The notes: generated from the letters alone by a model not told the origin. 64,000 nt of DNA from Pelomonas caseinilytica (GCF_021353235.1 NZ_JAJTWT010000001.1:496001-560000), one strand, 5' to 3'; counted from the stretch's first letter, positions 39,751-49,914 are shown. Program-made: numbers and translations.

Positions 39751-41292
39751 TCAGCCTTGGGCGGCGACCCGCTCGTTCTTGCTCTGCAGCTTGTTCAGCG
39801 CGCTCAGGTAGGCCTTGGCGGAGGCGACGATGATGTCCGGGTCCGCCCCCACGCCGTTGACGACGCGGCCACTGTGCTGCAGCCGCACCGTCACCTCGCC
39901 CTGAGACTCGGTGCTGCCGCCGGTGATGGCGTTGACGGAGTACAGCACCATCTCGGCGCCGGACTGCACCACGGACTCGATGGCCCGCAGCGTCGCATCG
40001 ACCGGGCCGTTGCCGTCGCTCTCGGCGCGGTGTTCCTGGTGGCCGACCGAGAAGACGATGGCGGCGTGCGGCCGCTCCCCGGTCTCGGAGCGCTGGGCCA
40101 GCGACAGCAGCCGGTAGTGCTCCTCGTCGGCGATGACCGACTCGTCCATGACGAGGGCGATGATGTCTTCGTCGAAGATTTCGTTTTTGCGGTCGGCCAG
40201 GTCCTTGAAGCGCTGGAAGGCGGCATTGACCTCGGCCTCACTGTCCAGCTCGATGCCCAGCTCCTGCAGGCGCTGCTTGAAGGCGTTGCGGCCCGACAGC
40301 TTGCCCAGCACGATCTTGTTGGCGGCCCAGCCGACGTCCTCGGCCCGCATGATCTCGTAGGTGTCGCGGGCCTTGAGCACGCCGTCCTGGTGGATGCCGG
40401 AGGCATGGGCGAATGCATTGGCGCCGACGACGGCCTTGTTGGGCTGCACGACGAAGCCCGTGGTCTGGGAGACCAGCTTGGAGGCGGGCACGATCTGCGA
40501 GGTCTCGATGCCGACGTCCAGGCCGAAGTAGTCGCGCCGCGTCTTCACGGCCATGACGACCTCCTCGAGCGAGCAATTGCCGGCGCGCTCACCCAGGCCG
40601 TTGATGGTGCACTCGATCTGCCGTGCGCCGCCCAGCTTCACGCCGGCCAGCGAATTGGCCACCGCCATGCCGAGGTCGTTGTGGCAGTGCACGCTCCAGA
40701 TCGCCTTGTCGGAGTTGGGCACCTTCTCGCGCAGCCGGCGGATGAAGTCGCCGTAGAGCTCCGGGATGGCATAGCCGACGGTGTCGGGGATGTTGATGGT
40801 GCCGGCGCCCTCCTTGATGACGGCCTCGCAGACGCGGGCCAGGAAGTCGATGTCGGAGCGGTAGCCGTCCTCCGGCGAGAACTCGATGTCGCCGCAGAGG
40901 TTGCGGCCGAAGCGCACGGCCAGCGTGGCCTGCTCCAGCACCTGCTCGCGCGTCATCCGCAGCTTCTTCTCCATGTGGAGCTCGCTGGTGGCGATGAAGG
41001 TGTGGATGCGCGCGCGCTGGGCGCCGGCCAGGGCCTCGGCGGCGCGCGAGATGTCGCGGTCGTTGGCCCGGGCCAGCGAGCAGATGGTGCTGTCCCGAAC
41101 CGCGGCGGCGATGGCCTTGACGGCCTCGAAGTCGCCATTGCTGGAGGCCGCGAAGCCGGCCTCGATGACGTCCACCTTCATCCGCTCCAGCTGGCGGGCG
41201 ATGCGCAGCTTTTCCTCGCGCGTCATGGAGGCGCCGGGCGATTGCTCGCCGTCGCGCAAGGTGGTGTCGAAGATGATCAGCTGGTCACTCAT
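39751..41292 (-). CDS. leuA: 2-isopropylmalate synthase, 513-residue form
   Basis: A LeuA-type enzyme that condenses acetyl-CoA with 2-oxoisovalerate, first step of leucine synthesis. The N-terminal TIM barrel has [16 protein letters not shown] (metal Asp at 9-14), [11 protein letters not shown] (metal His pair), and [14 protein letters not shown]; the C-terminal half is the LeuA dimer/allosteric domain that binds leucine ([14 protein letters not shown]...). The start at 41292 is inside the previous gene's end, an 8-bp overlap, so it is translated by coupling to the longer IPMS. Two synthases of different subtypes stand in tandem. The shorter class is the usual bacterial LeuA type 1. Confidence 0.93.
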   Translation of the reverse strand: MSDQLIIFDTTLRDGEQSPGASMTREEKLRIARQLERMKVDVIEAGFAASSNGDFEAVKAIAAAVRDSTICSLARANDRDISRAAEALAGAQRARIHTFIATSELHMEKKLRMTREQVLEQATLAVRFGRNLCGDIEFSPEDGYRSDIDFLARVCEAVIKEGAGTINIPDTVGYAIPELYGDFIRRLREKVPNSDKAIWSVHCHNDLGMAVANSLAGVKLGGARQIECTINGLGERAGNCSLEEVVMAVKTRRDYFGLDVGIETSQIVPASKLVSQTTGFVVQPNKAVVGANAFAHASGIHQDGVLKARDTYEIMRAEDVGWAANKIVLGKLSGRNAFKQRLQELGIELDSEAEVNAAFQRFKDLADRKNEIFDEDIIALVMDESVIADEEHYRLLSLAQRSETGERPHAAIVFSVGHQEHRAESDGNGPVDATLRAIESVVQSGAEMVLYSVNAITGGSTESQGEVTVRLQHSGRVVNGVGADPDIIVASAKAYLSALNKLQSKNERVAAQG

Positions 41293-42976
41293 GGGTCTGT
41301 TCCTGCTTGTGAGGCATCGCGAAAGCCGGGCTGCGGCGCAGGCCGGAGAGGATGGCCTGCATGGAAGCGCGCACGATGCTGCCATCGATGCCGACACCAT
41401 GCCGGGTCTCGTCGCCGACGCGCAACTCCAGATAGGCCACGGCACGGGCGTCGGCACCGCTGCCGATGGCGTGCTCGTGATAGTCCAGCACGCGGATGGG
41501 CGTGCCGGCGCGGGCGCTGAGGGCGTTGACGAAGGCGTCGATGGGGCCATTGCCCTCGCCCTGCACGCGGCCCATCCAGCCGCCCAGCACCACTTCGGCG
41601 GCAACGCGCATCGCGCCACCGCCCACTTCGGTCATCTGCGGCTGCAGCACGGCCGTGCCGGCATCGCCGAGGGCGTATTCGCGCTCGAAGATGGCGTGGA
41701 TGTCGGCTGCGCTGAGTTCCTTGCCCATGTCGTCCATGACGGCCTGCACGACCTGGCTGAACTCGATCTGCAGGCGGCGCGGCAGCTCCAGGCCGTATTC
41801 GGTCTCCAGCAGGTAGGCGATGCCGCCCTTGCCGGACTGGCTGTTCACGCGGATCACGGCGTCATAGCTGCGGCCGAGGTCTTTGGGGTCGACCGGCAGA
41901 TAGGGCATGTCCCAGACGTCGCCGTCCCTGCGGGCGGCGAAGGCCTTCTTGATGGCGTCCTGGTGGGAGCCGGAGAAGGAGGTGTACACGAGATCGCCCA
42001 CGTAGGGATGGCGTGGGTGGACCGGGATCTGCGTGCAGTGCTCGACGCAGCGGCGCACCTCGTCGATGTCCGAGAAGTCCAGCTGCGGGTCCACACCCTG
42101 GGTGTAGAGGTTGAGTGCGATGTTGACGAGGTCGACGTTGCCGGTGCGCTCGCCGTTGCCGAACAGGCAGCCTTCGATGCGCTCGGCGCCGGCCATCAGG
42201 GCCAGCTCGCCGGCGGCCGTGCCGGTGCCGCGGTCGTTGTGGGGGTGGACGGACAGGATGATGCTGTCACGGCGATCGAGGTGGCGGTGCATCCACTCGA
42301 TCATGTCGGCGAAGACGTTGGGCGTGCTGTGCTCGACGGTGGAGGGCAGGTTGATGATGCACTTGCGGTCCGGCGTCGGCGCCCAGACCTCGGTCACCGC
42401 ATCCACCACGCGCTTGCTGAAGGCCAGCTCCGTGCCGGAGAACATCTCGGGCGAATATTCGAAACGCCAGTCGGTGCCCGGACGCGCCGCGGCGAGTGCC
42501 TTGATCTGGCGGGCATGCGAGGCAGCCAGCTCGACAATGCCGTCTTCGTCGGTGCCGAGCACGACGCGGCGCATGATGGGCGCGACGGCGTTGTAGACGT
42601 GCACGACGACCCGCCGCGCGCCATCGAGGGCCTCGAAAGTGCGCTCGATCAGGTGGGCACGCGCCTGCGTCAGAACCTGGATGGTGACGTCGTCGGGAAT
42701 ATGGCCGCCCTCGATGAGCAGCCGGACGAAGTCGAACTCGGTCTGCGACGCGGAAGGGAAGCCGACCTCGATCTCCTTGAAGCCGATCTTCACGAGCTGC
42801 TGGAACATTCGCAGCTTGCGGGCGATGTCCATCGGCTCGATGAGGGCCTGGTTGCCGTCGCGCAGGTCGGTGCTCAGCCAGATCGGCGCACGGGTGAGCA
42901 CGGCGTCGGGCCAGCGACGGTCGGGCAAGGCGATGGGCGCGAAGGCGCGGTACTTCTGCTGCGGTTGCTTCAACAT
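41285..42976 (-). CDS. leuA: 2-isopropylmalate synthase, 563-residue form
   Basis: A second IPMS of the longer, type 2 (yeast/Corynebacterium-like) class. Barrel motifs are [34 protein letters not shown] and [15 protein letters not shown]; the C-terminal regulatory domain follows from about residue 430 ([20 protein letters not shown]...). The N-terminal ~30 residues precede the barrel, as in this class. Of three in-frame ATGs (43000, 42985, 42976), 42976 has the best purine stretch upstream and matches family N-termini. First structural gene after the leucine leader/attenuator (43024-43145), and so probably under leucine control. Gene symbol is shared with the next gene because both do the same reaction. 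Confidence 0.92.
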   Translation of the reverse strand: MLKQPQQKYRAFAPIALPDRRWPDAVLTRAPIWLSTDLRDGNQALIEPMDIARKLRMFQQLVKIGFKEIEVGFPSASQTEFDFVRLLIEGGHIPDDVTIQVLTQARAHLIERTFEALDGARRVVVHVYNAVAPIMRRVVLGTDEDGIVELAASHARQIKALAAARPGTDWRFEYSPEMFSGTELAFSKRVVDAVTEVWAPTPDRKCIINLPSTVEHSTPNVFADMIEWMHRHLDRRDSIILSVHPHNDRGTGTAAGELALMAGAERIEGCLFGNGERTGNVDLVNIALNLYTQGVDPQLDFSDIDEVRRCVEHCTQIPVHPRHPYVGDLVYTSFSGSHQDAIKKAFAARRDGDVWDMPYLPVDPKDLGRSYDAVIRVNSQSGKGGIAYLLETEYGLELPRRLQIEFSQVVQAVMDDMGKELSAADIHAIFEREYALGDAGTAVLQPQMTEVGGGAMRVAAEVVLGGWMGRVQGEGNGPIDAFVNALSARAGTPIRVLDYHEHAIGSGADARAVAYLELRVGDETRHGVGIDGSIVRASMQAILSGLRRSPAFAMPHKQEQTHE

Positions 42977-43023
42977 GGTTTCCATCCGAAGAGGTGGCAC
43001 AACCGACAGCCTTTGAAAACGCG

Positions 43024-43054
43024 AACGGCCCGCTGCGGTTGCATACGGGCCGTT
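43024..43054 (-). terminator. Attenuator terminator before the leuA genes
   Basis: On the minus strand AACGGCCCG (43054-43046), a 13-nt loop, and CGGGCCGTT (43032-43024) form a perfect 9-bp stem, followed by CGCGTTTTC. It lies between the leader peptide stop (43086) and the IPMS start (42976), the layout of a leucine attenuator. A second hairpin upstream, ACTAGC (43116-43111) with GCTAGT (43090-43085), contains part of the leader codons and could be the pause stem. Confidence 0.75.
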
Positions 43055-43085
43055 GGGGTCAGGTGGAGCGTGTAGGCGTGACTGA

Positions 43086-43145
43086 CTAGCGAACCCGTGG
43101 TTCCTCCAGGGCTAGTAGCAGGCTGATCGAGTGCACGCTTTGCAT
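43086..43145 (-). CDS. leuL: Leucine operon leader peptide
   Basis: A 19-codon reading frame, [22 protein letters not shown] at 43145 and TAG at 43086-43088. It has four Leu codons in five, CTG CTA CTA GCC CTG, two of them CTA, a rare codon in a genome of this GC content. It stands 25 bp after the pssA stop and ahead of a terminator hairpin and two leucine synthesis genes. In a leucine-starved cell a ribosome stalled at these codons would shift RNA folding and spare the terminator. No clear ribosome-binding site precedes the ATG; a leaderless start from a promoter at 43154-43181 is possible. Confidence 0.75.
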   Translation of the reverse strand: MQSVHSISLLLALEEPRVR

Positions 43146-43153
43146 GGGACGCG

Positions 43154-43181
43154 AATCTAGCATGAATGGCTACTGATGCAA
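43154..43181 (-). promoter_or_regulatory. Possible promoter of the leucine leader, overlapping the pssA end
   Basis: On the minus strand TTGCAT (43176-43181) and TAGATT (43154-43159) are 16 bp apart and would start transcription only a few bases before the leader ATG. Both hexamers are imperfect, and the -35 lies in the last codons of pssA. Readthrough from pssA is the alternative. Confidence 0.35.
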
Positions 43182-43994
43182 GCCGCGCTCGTCGGGCTCG
43201 TCGGTGCTCGTCGAGATGACGCTGACCGGCTTGCCCTTGGCCTTGCGCCAGCCGTAGATGGCATAGCCCGACAGGCCGTAGACGCAGAAGACGCCGAAGA
43301 GAACGCGCGAGGGATCGAGTGCCGCCAGGCCGATGCCCAGCATGATCACGACCAGCACCACGAAGGGCACGGAGCGCCGCCGGTCGAAGACTTTGAAGCT
43401 GTAGAAGGGCGCATTCGTCACCATCGAAAGCCCGGCGAACAGCGTGATGCCGTAGGCCGCCCAGGCGACCCAACTGCCCGGCTGCACGCCGGTGTAGCTG
43501 GCCTGGTCGACCACCGCCCAGATCAGGCCGATGACCAGCGCCGCCGCGGCCGGGCTGGGCAGGCCCTGGAAATAGCGCTTGTCCACCACGCCGATGTTGA
43601 CGTTGAAGCGCGCCAGGCGCAGCGCCGCCCCGGCGATGTAGACGAAGGCCGGGATCCAGCCCGGCTTGCCCATGTCCTTGAGGGCCCACATGTAGACGAT
43701 GAGGGCCGGCGCGGCGCCGAAGGCCACCATGTCGGACAGGCTGTCCATCTGCTCGCCGAAGGCCGACTGGGTGTTGGTCATGCGCGCGACCCGGCCGTCC
43801 AGGCTGTCGAGCACGGCGGCGGCGAAGATGGCCACGCAGGCCACCTCGAAGCGGCCGTTCATGGCCATGACGATGGCGTAGAAGGCGCTGAACAGCGCGC
43901 CCAGGGTGATGGCATTGGGCAGGGCGTAGATGCCCTTGCGGCGGGGACGGACGGCGATGCTGGGCTCGTCGTCCTCGATGGGATCGGGAGTCAT
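43170..43994 (-). CDS. pssA: CDP-diacylglycerol-serine O-phosphatidyltransferase
   Basis: A 274-residue integral membrane enzyme that makes phosphatidylserine, precursor of phosphatidylethanolamine. The CDP-alcohol phosphotransferase motif D-x2-DG-x2-AR-x8-G-x3-D-x3-D is seen at residues 63-88 (LDSLDGRVAR...GEQMDSLSD). Six or more hydrophobic helices follow; the C-terminal ~15 residues are charged. The start at 43994 gives the usual short cytoplasmic N-terminus. In Burkholderiales this gene commonly lies between ilvC and leuA; here the link with ilvC is broken by two plus-strand genes. Confidence 0.93.
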   Translation of the reverse strand: MTPDPIEDDEPSIAVRPRRKGIYALPNAITLGALFSAFYAIVMAMNGRFEVACVAIFAAAVLDSLDGRVARMTNTQSAFGEQMDSLSDMVAFGAAPALIVYMWALKDMGKPGWIPAFVYIAGAALRLARFNVNIGVVDKRYFQGLPSPAAAALVIGLIWAVVDQASYTGVQPGSWVAWAAYGITLFAGLSMVTNAPFYSFKVFDRRRSVPFVVLVVIMLGIGLAALDPSRVLFGVFCVYGLSGYAIYGWRKAKGKPVSVISTSTDEPDERGLHQ

Positions 43995-44046
43995 GGGGCG
44001 GCAGGATAGCGCAGGGGGCCTGCTGACAGGTCCGGACGATGGCAGG

Positions 44047-44313
44047 CCTAGTCCACTGCGTCGGGGAAATGACACCCCCGCCGGGGCGTAAAGGCAGGCA
44101 GGCAAGGCGCGAGGAGGCCGTGGGTCGGGACCCACAACGACGAGCAACGCTGAATGCCTGCCTTTACGCCCCGGCCCGCAGGGTGAGGTCCCAAGCCGGC
44201 CCACTCGGCGTTGCTCGGCCTCGCCGGGGCCCGACCCCGGCTGCGCCTCGCGCCTTGATTGGGCCGGCTTGGGACCTCACGGGGGTGCCATTTCCCCGAC
44301 GCAGTGGCCTAGG
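44047..44313. repeat. 267-bp composite palindrome: two long hairpins inside an outer inverted repeat
   Basis: Outer arms 44047-44080 and 44280-44313 match in 32 of 34 bases. Inside are two hairpins, each with a perfect base stem: 20 bp (44081-44100 with 44155-44174) and 21 bp (44183-44203 with 44260-44280). Their loops are themselves related in inverse orientation: the first reads AAGGCGCGAGG...GTCGGG...GAGCAACGC, and the complement of the second reads AAGGCGCGAGG...GTCGGG...GAGCAACGC. Each loop holds a further small stem (GTGGGT/ACCCAC at 44120-44135). The single strand would fold like a cloverleaf. It fills most of the 344-bp pssA-NIPSNAP divergent gap. No ORF or known transposase end. Confidence 0.85.
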
Positions 44314-44338
44314 ATGCGCAGCTCGCTGGAGTCCACGC

Positions 44339-44677
44339 ATGAAGCTGATCGAAATCCGCACCTACAAGCTCAAGCCCGGCTGCGCCGAGCGTTTCGTCGC
44401 TGCCGTGCGCACGGCCCTGCCCCTCGTGCGGGCCAGCGGCATGGACGTCGTCGCCTTCGGCCGCTCCGACCACGAGCATGAGAGCTTCTACCTGATCCGT
44501 GCCTATGACAGCCGCGAGCAGCTCATCGCGCAGCAGGAAGCCTTCTACGGCTCCGCCACCTGGAAGCAGGGCCCGCGGGCCGAACTGGTCGACTGTCTGG
44601 ACGACTACCTGAACACCCTGCTGTGGCTGCCGCCCGATGCCGTCGAGGCGCTGCGCGCCCACAATGGGCTCGCATGA
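44339..44677 (+). CDS. NIPSNAP-family small protein
   Basis: A 112-residue ferredoxin-like alpha/beta (dimeric alpha-beta barrel) protein. IEIRTYKLKPG at residues 4-14, then FYLIRAYDSREQLIAQQEAFYGSATWKQGPR, matches the NIPSNAP family of small proteins, whose function is unknown. Start ATG at 44339, GGAG nine bases upstream. It is only 25 bp past the composite palindrome, so any promoter must lie inside or at the edge of that repeat. Overlaps the next gene by 4 bp (ATGA). Confidence 0.8.
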   Translation: MKLIEIRTYKLKPGCAERFVAAVRTALPLVRASGMDVVAFGRSDHEHESFYLIRAYDSREQLIAQQEAFYGSATWKQGPRAELVDCLDDYLNTLLWLPPDAVEALRAHNGLA

Positions 44678-45090
44678 ACCCGCTCGAACGCTTCGTCCAG
44701 GCGCAGGACGGCGTGCATGAACAGGCGCTGGGAGAGTTGAAGGCCGGACGCAAGACCGGCCACTGGATGTGGTTCGTGCTACCCCAGCTGCGCGGCCTCG
44801 GCCGCAGCTCCACGGCCCAGCACTACGGCATCGCCGATCGCGCCGAAGCCGAGGCCTACCTCGCCCATCCCCTGCTGGGCGAGCGGCTGCGCGGCTGCGT
44901 GCAGGCGATGCTGGCCCACCGGGGGCGTTCGGCCGAAAGCATCCTGGGCGAGGTCGACGCGCTCAAGCTCCGGTCCTGCCTGACGCTGTTCGATGCCGTC
45001 AGCCCGTCACCGGTGAACATCTTCCGCGAGGCGCTGGACGCCTTCTACGGCGGGCAGCCCGACGCGACGACGCTGGCTCTGCTCCACTAG
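44674..45090 (+). CDS. DUF1810-family protein
   Basis: A 138-residue protein of the DUF1810 family, recognised from the pattern NPLERFVQAQDGV near the N-terminus, HWMWFVLPQLRGLGRSSTAQHYGIAD, and DALKLRSCLTLFDAV near the end. Function is not established. The ATG overlaps the NIPSNAP stop (ATGA), so the two genes are cotranslated. The pair is inserted on the opposite strand between ilvC and pssA. Confidence 0.85.
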   Translation: MNPLERFVQAQDGVHEQALGELKAGRKTGHWMWFVLPQLRGLGRSSTAQHYGIADRAEAEAYLAHPLLGERLRGCVQAMLAHRGRSAESILGEVDALKLRSCLTLFDAVSPSPVNIFREALDAFYGGQPDATTLALLH

Positions 45091-45092
45091 CG

Positions 45093-45125
45093 AAAAAAGG
45101 GCCGGCGCCTCACGGCACCGGCCCT
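45093..45125 (-). terminator. Intrinsic terminator of ilvC
   Basis: On the minus strand a GC-rich stem AGGGCCGG...CCGGCCCT, with one bulge and a short loop, is followed by TTTTTT (45098-45093). It lies 24 bp past the ilvC stop and also separates ilvC from the convergent DUF1810 gene. Confidence 0.85.
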
Positions 45126-45148
45126 CGTGGACCGTGGAGGACAGGGCC

Positions 45149-46705
<1,557 letters not shown>

Positions 46706-46849
46706 TCAGCGACCGTGGCGGTAACCACGGCACCTTGGCGGCGGGTTCGAATCGTTGAAGAAAGGGCTGCCTTCGTCGGCTGCGTCCGGCATCCGCCGCC
46801 AGCCTCGGCGAGGGAGGTAACCCTCGCCAGGACCGACGGCTTCAGCCGT

Positions 46850-48637
46850 TCACAGGTCTTCCGAGCCCAGCAGCATTTCCGAAATGCCCTTGCCCGCCTT
46901 GACCATGGGCCAGACGTTCTCGGTCGGATCGGTGCGGATGTCGAGGAAGACGGTGCGGTCCTTCAGGCGCATCGCTTCCTTCAGCGCGCCTTCCACGTCG
47001 CTCGGCTTCTCGACCAGCAGGCCGACGTGGCCATAGGCCTCGGCCAGCTTCACGAAGTTGGGCAGCGCGTCCATGTAGCTGTGCGAATAGCGACCCTCGT
47101 AGTCGAGCTCCTGCCACTGGCGCACCATGCCGAGGTAGCGGTTGTTCAGCGAGACGATCTTGACGGGCGTCTTGTACTGCAGGCAGGTCGACAGCTCCTG
47201 GATGCACATCTGGATGCTGCCTTCGCCCGTGATGCAGAACACGTCCGACTCGGGCCGGGCCAGCTTGATGCCCATGGCGTACGGCAGGCCCACGCCCATG
47301 GTGCCCAGGCCGCCGGAGTTGATCCAGCGGCGCGGTTCGTCGAACTTGTAGAACTGCGCGGCCCACATCTGGTGCTGGCCGACGTCGGACGTGATGTACG
47401 TGTCGCGGCCGCGGGTCAGCTTCCAGAGGGTGTCGACCACCATCTGCGGCTTGATGACCTCGTCCGAGCCCTTGTAGGCCAGGCAGTCTCGGCGGCGCCA
47501 GTCGTTGATCTGGCTCCACCAGGCGTTGACGGCGTTGGCGTCGGGCTTGGCCTGGGCCTCCTTCAGCTGGGCGATCAGCTCCTGCAGCACGTCCTTCACG
47601 TCGCCGACGATGGGGATGTCGACCCGCACCCGCTTGGAGATCGACGAGGGGTCGATGTCGACGTGGATGATCTTGCGCTCGACCTGGGCGAAGTGCTTCG
47701 GGTTGCCGATGACGCGGTCGTCGAAGCGCGCGCCGACGGCCAGCAGCACGTCGCAGTGCTGCATGGTCATGTTGGCCTCGTAGGTGCCGTGCATGCCCAG
47801 CATGCCGAGGAAGCGCGGGTCGGTGCCGGGCATGGCGCCCAGGCCCATCAGCGTGTTGGTGCAGGGGTAGCCCAGCAGGTCGACGAGTTCGCGCAGTTCC
47901 TGCGTCGCTTCGCCGAGGATGACGCCGCCGCCGGTGTAGATGTAGGGCCGCTTGGCCTGCAGCAGCAGCTGCACGGCCTTGCGGATCTGGCCGCTGTGGC
48001 CCTTGCGCACCGGGTTGTAGGAGCGCATCTCGATGCGGTCCGGATAGCTGAACGTCGTCTTGGCGAGGGACACGTCCTTGGGGATGTCCACGACCACCGG
48101 ACCCGGGCGGCCGGTGCGGGCGATGTGGAAGGCCTTCTTGAGCGTCACGGCCAGGTCGCGCACGTCCTTCACCAGGAAGTTGTGCTTGACGATGGGCCGG
48201 GTGATGCCTACGGTGTCGCACTCCTGAAAGGCATCCAGGCCGATGGCCGGCGTCGGCACCTGGCCCGAGATGATCACCATCGGGATGGAGTCCATGTAGG
48301 CGGTGGCGATGCCGGTGACGGCATTCGTCACGCCCGGACCCGAAGTGACCAGCGCCACGCCGACCTCGCCGGTCGCCCGGGCGAAGCCGTCGGCTGCATG
48401 GACGGCGGCCTGCTCATGCCGCACCAGCACGTGCTGGATGCTGTCCTGCTTGTAGAGGGCGTCGTAGATGTAGAGCACCGCGCCCCCGGGATAACCCCAG
48501 AGATGGCGCACCCCTTCGGCCTGGAGGCAGCGAACGAGGATCTCGGAGCCATTGAGCTCCGCGGTGGTGGTGGAGGGGGAAGAGGAATTCGGCTGCGCCT
48601 GGGTGGCGCGTTTGATTTCCGCGGCAGACATGTCCAT
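46850..48637 (-). CDS. ilvB: Acetolactate synthase large (catalytic) subunit
   Basis: A 595-residue thiamine-diphosphate enzyme that makes acetolactate and acetohydroxybutyrate. The N-terminal ThDP glutamate lies in LVRHEQAAVHAADGFARATG; GDVKDVLQELIAQL is the middle FAD-binding domain region and the C-terminal ThDP motif GEGSIQMCIQELST with the following NNRYLGMVRQWQ is present. The first ~25 residues (AAEIKRATQAQPNSSSP) are a short low-complexity tail. First gene of ilvBHC; the 228-bp divergent region toward the sigma factor gene holds one weak hairpin (48679-48714). Confidence 0.96.
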   Translation of the reverse strand: MDMSAAEIKRATQAQPNSSSPSTTTAELNGSEILVRCLQAEGVRHLWGYPGGAVLYIYDALYKQDSIQHVLVRHEQAAVHAADGFARATGEVGVALVTSGPGVTNAVTGIATAYMDSIPMVIISGQVPTPAIGLDAFQECDTVGITRPIVKHNFLVKDVRDLAVTLKKAFHIARTGRPGPVVVDIPKDVSLAKTTFSYPDRIEMRSYNPVRKGHSGQIRKAVQLLLQAKRPYIYTGGGVILGEATQELRELVDLLGYPCTNTLMGLGAMPGTDPRFLGMLGMHGTYEANMTMQHCDVLLAVGARFDDRVIGNPKHFAQVERKIIHVDIDPSSISKRVRVDIPIVGDVKDVLQELIAQLKEAQAKPDANAVNAWWSQINDWRRRDCLAYKGSDEVIKPQMVVDTLWKLTRGRDTYITSDVGQHQMWAAQFYKFDEPRRWINSGGLGTMGVGLPYAMGIKLARPESDVFCITGEGSIQMCIQELSTCLQYKTPVKIVSLNNRYLGMVRQWQELDYEGRYSHSYMDALPNFVKLAEAYGHVGLLVEKPSDVEGALKEAMRLKDRTVFLDIRTDPTENVWPMVKAGKGISEMLLGSEDL

Positions 48638-48678
48638 TTTCGAACCTCTGTGAATTTCTCTGACGAAAAACCATCGGT

Positions 48679-48714
48679 GCTCCTACTCGCGCCCTCGTGA
48701 GGCGGACTCGGAGC
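48679..48714. other. Structured leader of ilvB
   Basis: GCTCC (48679-48683) pairs with GGAGC (48710-48714), with an inner CGCCT/AGGGCG pairing; a run of five A's at 48666-48670 on the plus strand would give a T-run seven bases past the stem for ilvB transcripts. I found no leader peptide rich in Ile, Leu or Val codons, so I do not call it an attenuator. Confidence 0.3.
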
Positions 48715-48865
48715 CTGCGCGGTCAGAACAGATGGGGCCCCAGTCGGGCGGCCACTGAGAGACCAGACTCTTTGTGCGAAGCCGCATTATGGCCGGTAAA
48801 ACTCGTTAAGCCTTCGTATCAGGCGAATGCCATAATCCGCCTTGCTGCCCGGACCGCCTTCCGCC

Positions 48866-49432
48866 TTGGCCACTGACAAAGAACTCAACGATTTCCTGCG
48901 TACCGTGGACCGTCGCGCCTTCAAGCGCACGGCCTACGTGGTTCGAGACGACGATGCCGCCCTCGACATCGTGCAGGACGCCATGATCAAGCTGGCCGAA
49001 AACTATTTCGACCGCCCCGCGGCCGAGCTGCCCCTGCTCTTCCAGCGCATCCTGTCCAACGCGACGATGGACTGGTTCCGCCGGCAGAAGGTCCGCAGCG
49101 CGGTCATGACGAATATGTCGGACTTCGAGGGTGCGGACGCCGACGGCGACTTCGACCTGCTGGAGATCCTCGAGACCCAGGACGGCGCCATGGGCGCCCT
49201 GAGCGCCGCGGACGAGGTCAGCCGGGCGCAGATCTTGCAGTCCATCGATACCGAGGTGCAACAGCTGCCGACGCGTCAACGGGAAGCCTTCCTGTTGCGT
49301 TACTGGGAGGAACTGGATGTTGCAGAGACCGCCTCTGTGATGGGTTGCTCCGAAGGCAGTGTCAAAACTCACTGTTCACGAGCAGTCCATGCGCTGGCCA
49401 AGGCTCTCAAGGCCAAAGGGATCACGCTATGA
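48866..49432 (+). CDS. ECF-type RNA polymerase sigma factor
   Basis: A 188-residue sigma-70 family factor with only regions 2 and 4. Region 2 covers FKRTAYVVRDDDAALDIVQDAMIKLAENY and LLFQRILSNATMDWFRRQKVRS; region 4 covers LPTRQREAFLLRYWEELDVAETASVMGCSEGSVKTHCSRAVHALAK, the -35-binding helix-turn-helix. The start is TTG at 48866, giving MATDKELNDFLR, which fits family N-termini; an upstream TTG at 48842 would add a Pro-rich tail. First of five coupled genes (sigma, DUF3619, DUF3106, RDD, DgkA), divergent from ilvB. Confidence 0.88.
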   Translation: MATDKELNDFLRTVDRRAFKRTAYVVRDDDAALDIVQDAMIKLAENYFDRPAAELPLLFQRILSNATMDWFRRQKVRSAVMTNMSDFEGADADGDFDLLEILETQDGAMGALSAADEVSRAQILQSIDTEVQQLPTRQREAFLLRYWEELDVAETASVMGCSEGSVKTHCSRAVHALAKALKAKGITL

Positions 49433-49914
49433 ATTCGCCGAAGTCTTCCCCCCTCCCCGCCGACCTGGACGCCCGCGTTGCGCGGTTCGGCCTGCGCGTC
49501 GCCGCCGGACTGACGGAACGTAGCGCTGCGATGCCTCACGACGTGTCGGAGCGCCTGCGCTTCGCGCGCGAGCAAGCGCTGGCGCGAGCGGCCCAGGCCC
49601 GCGCCGCCCAGGCAGCCGCGGCCCCCAGCCCCAGCGTGGTGCAGATGGGCTCGGTTCTGGCCTTCAGCGGCGGCCCGCGCGGCATGGGGCCGGCTGGCGG
49701 CAGCGATGGCCGAAACGGCCTGTGGGCCAAGCTGATCTCCGCCCTGCCCTTGCTTGCCTTGCTCGCCGGCCTGGTGCTGATGCAGCAGAGCCAAATCCAT
49801 GAACAGGTGGTCGCCGCGGCCGAAGTGGACACCGCCCTGCTGAGCGACCACCTCCCGCCTTCGGCCTTCAGCGACCCCGGTTTTGCCGAATACCTGAGGG
49901 ACAGCCAGGAATGA
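49429..49914 (+). CDS. DUF3619-family single-pass membrane protein, candidate anti-sigma factor
   Basis: A 161-residue protein. Residues 10-60 are an N-terminal helical cytosolic segment (DLDARVARFGLRVAAGLTERSAAMPHDVSERLRFAREQAL), a Gly/Pro-rich linker follows, and one transmembrane helix is at about 99-118 (LWAKLISALPLLALLAGLVL), with a short C-terminal part outside. A cytosolic helical arm, one membrane helix and an exported tail is the layout of anti-sigma factors; together with the four-base ATGA overlap with the sigma gene this makes it a candidate regulator of it. That is an inference; DUF3619 has no established function known to me. Confidence 0.8.
   Translation: MNSPKSSPLPADLDARVARFGLRVAAGLTERSAAMPHDVSERLRFAREQALARAAQARAAQAAAAPSPSVVQMGSVLAFSGGPRGMGPAGGSDGRNGLWAKLISALPLLALLAGLVLMQQSQIHEQVVAAAEVDTALLSDHLPPSAFSDPGFAEYLRDSQE

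Noticed and set aside
46807-46828. Hairpin GGCGAGGG/CCCTCGCC between ilvB and ilvH as a terminator
   Set aside because: The 8-bp stem has no T-run on the minus strand and ilvB-ilvH must be coexpressed; likely just an mRNA structure.
48638-48790. Possible ilvB leader peptide (33-codon frame from an ATG in the divergent region)
   Set aside because: Translation gives MRLRTKSLVSQWPPDWGP with no enrichment of Ile, Leu or Val codons, and the following hairpin lacks a proper T-run.
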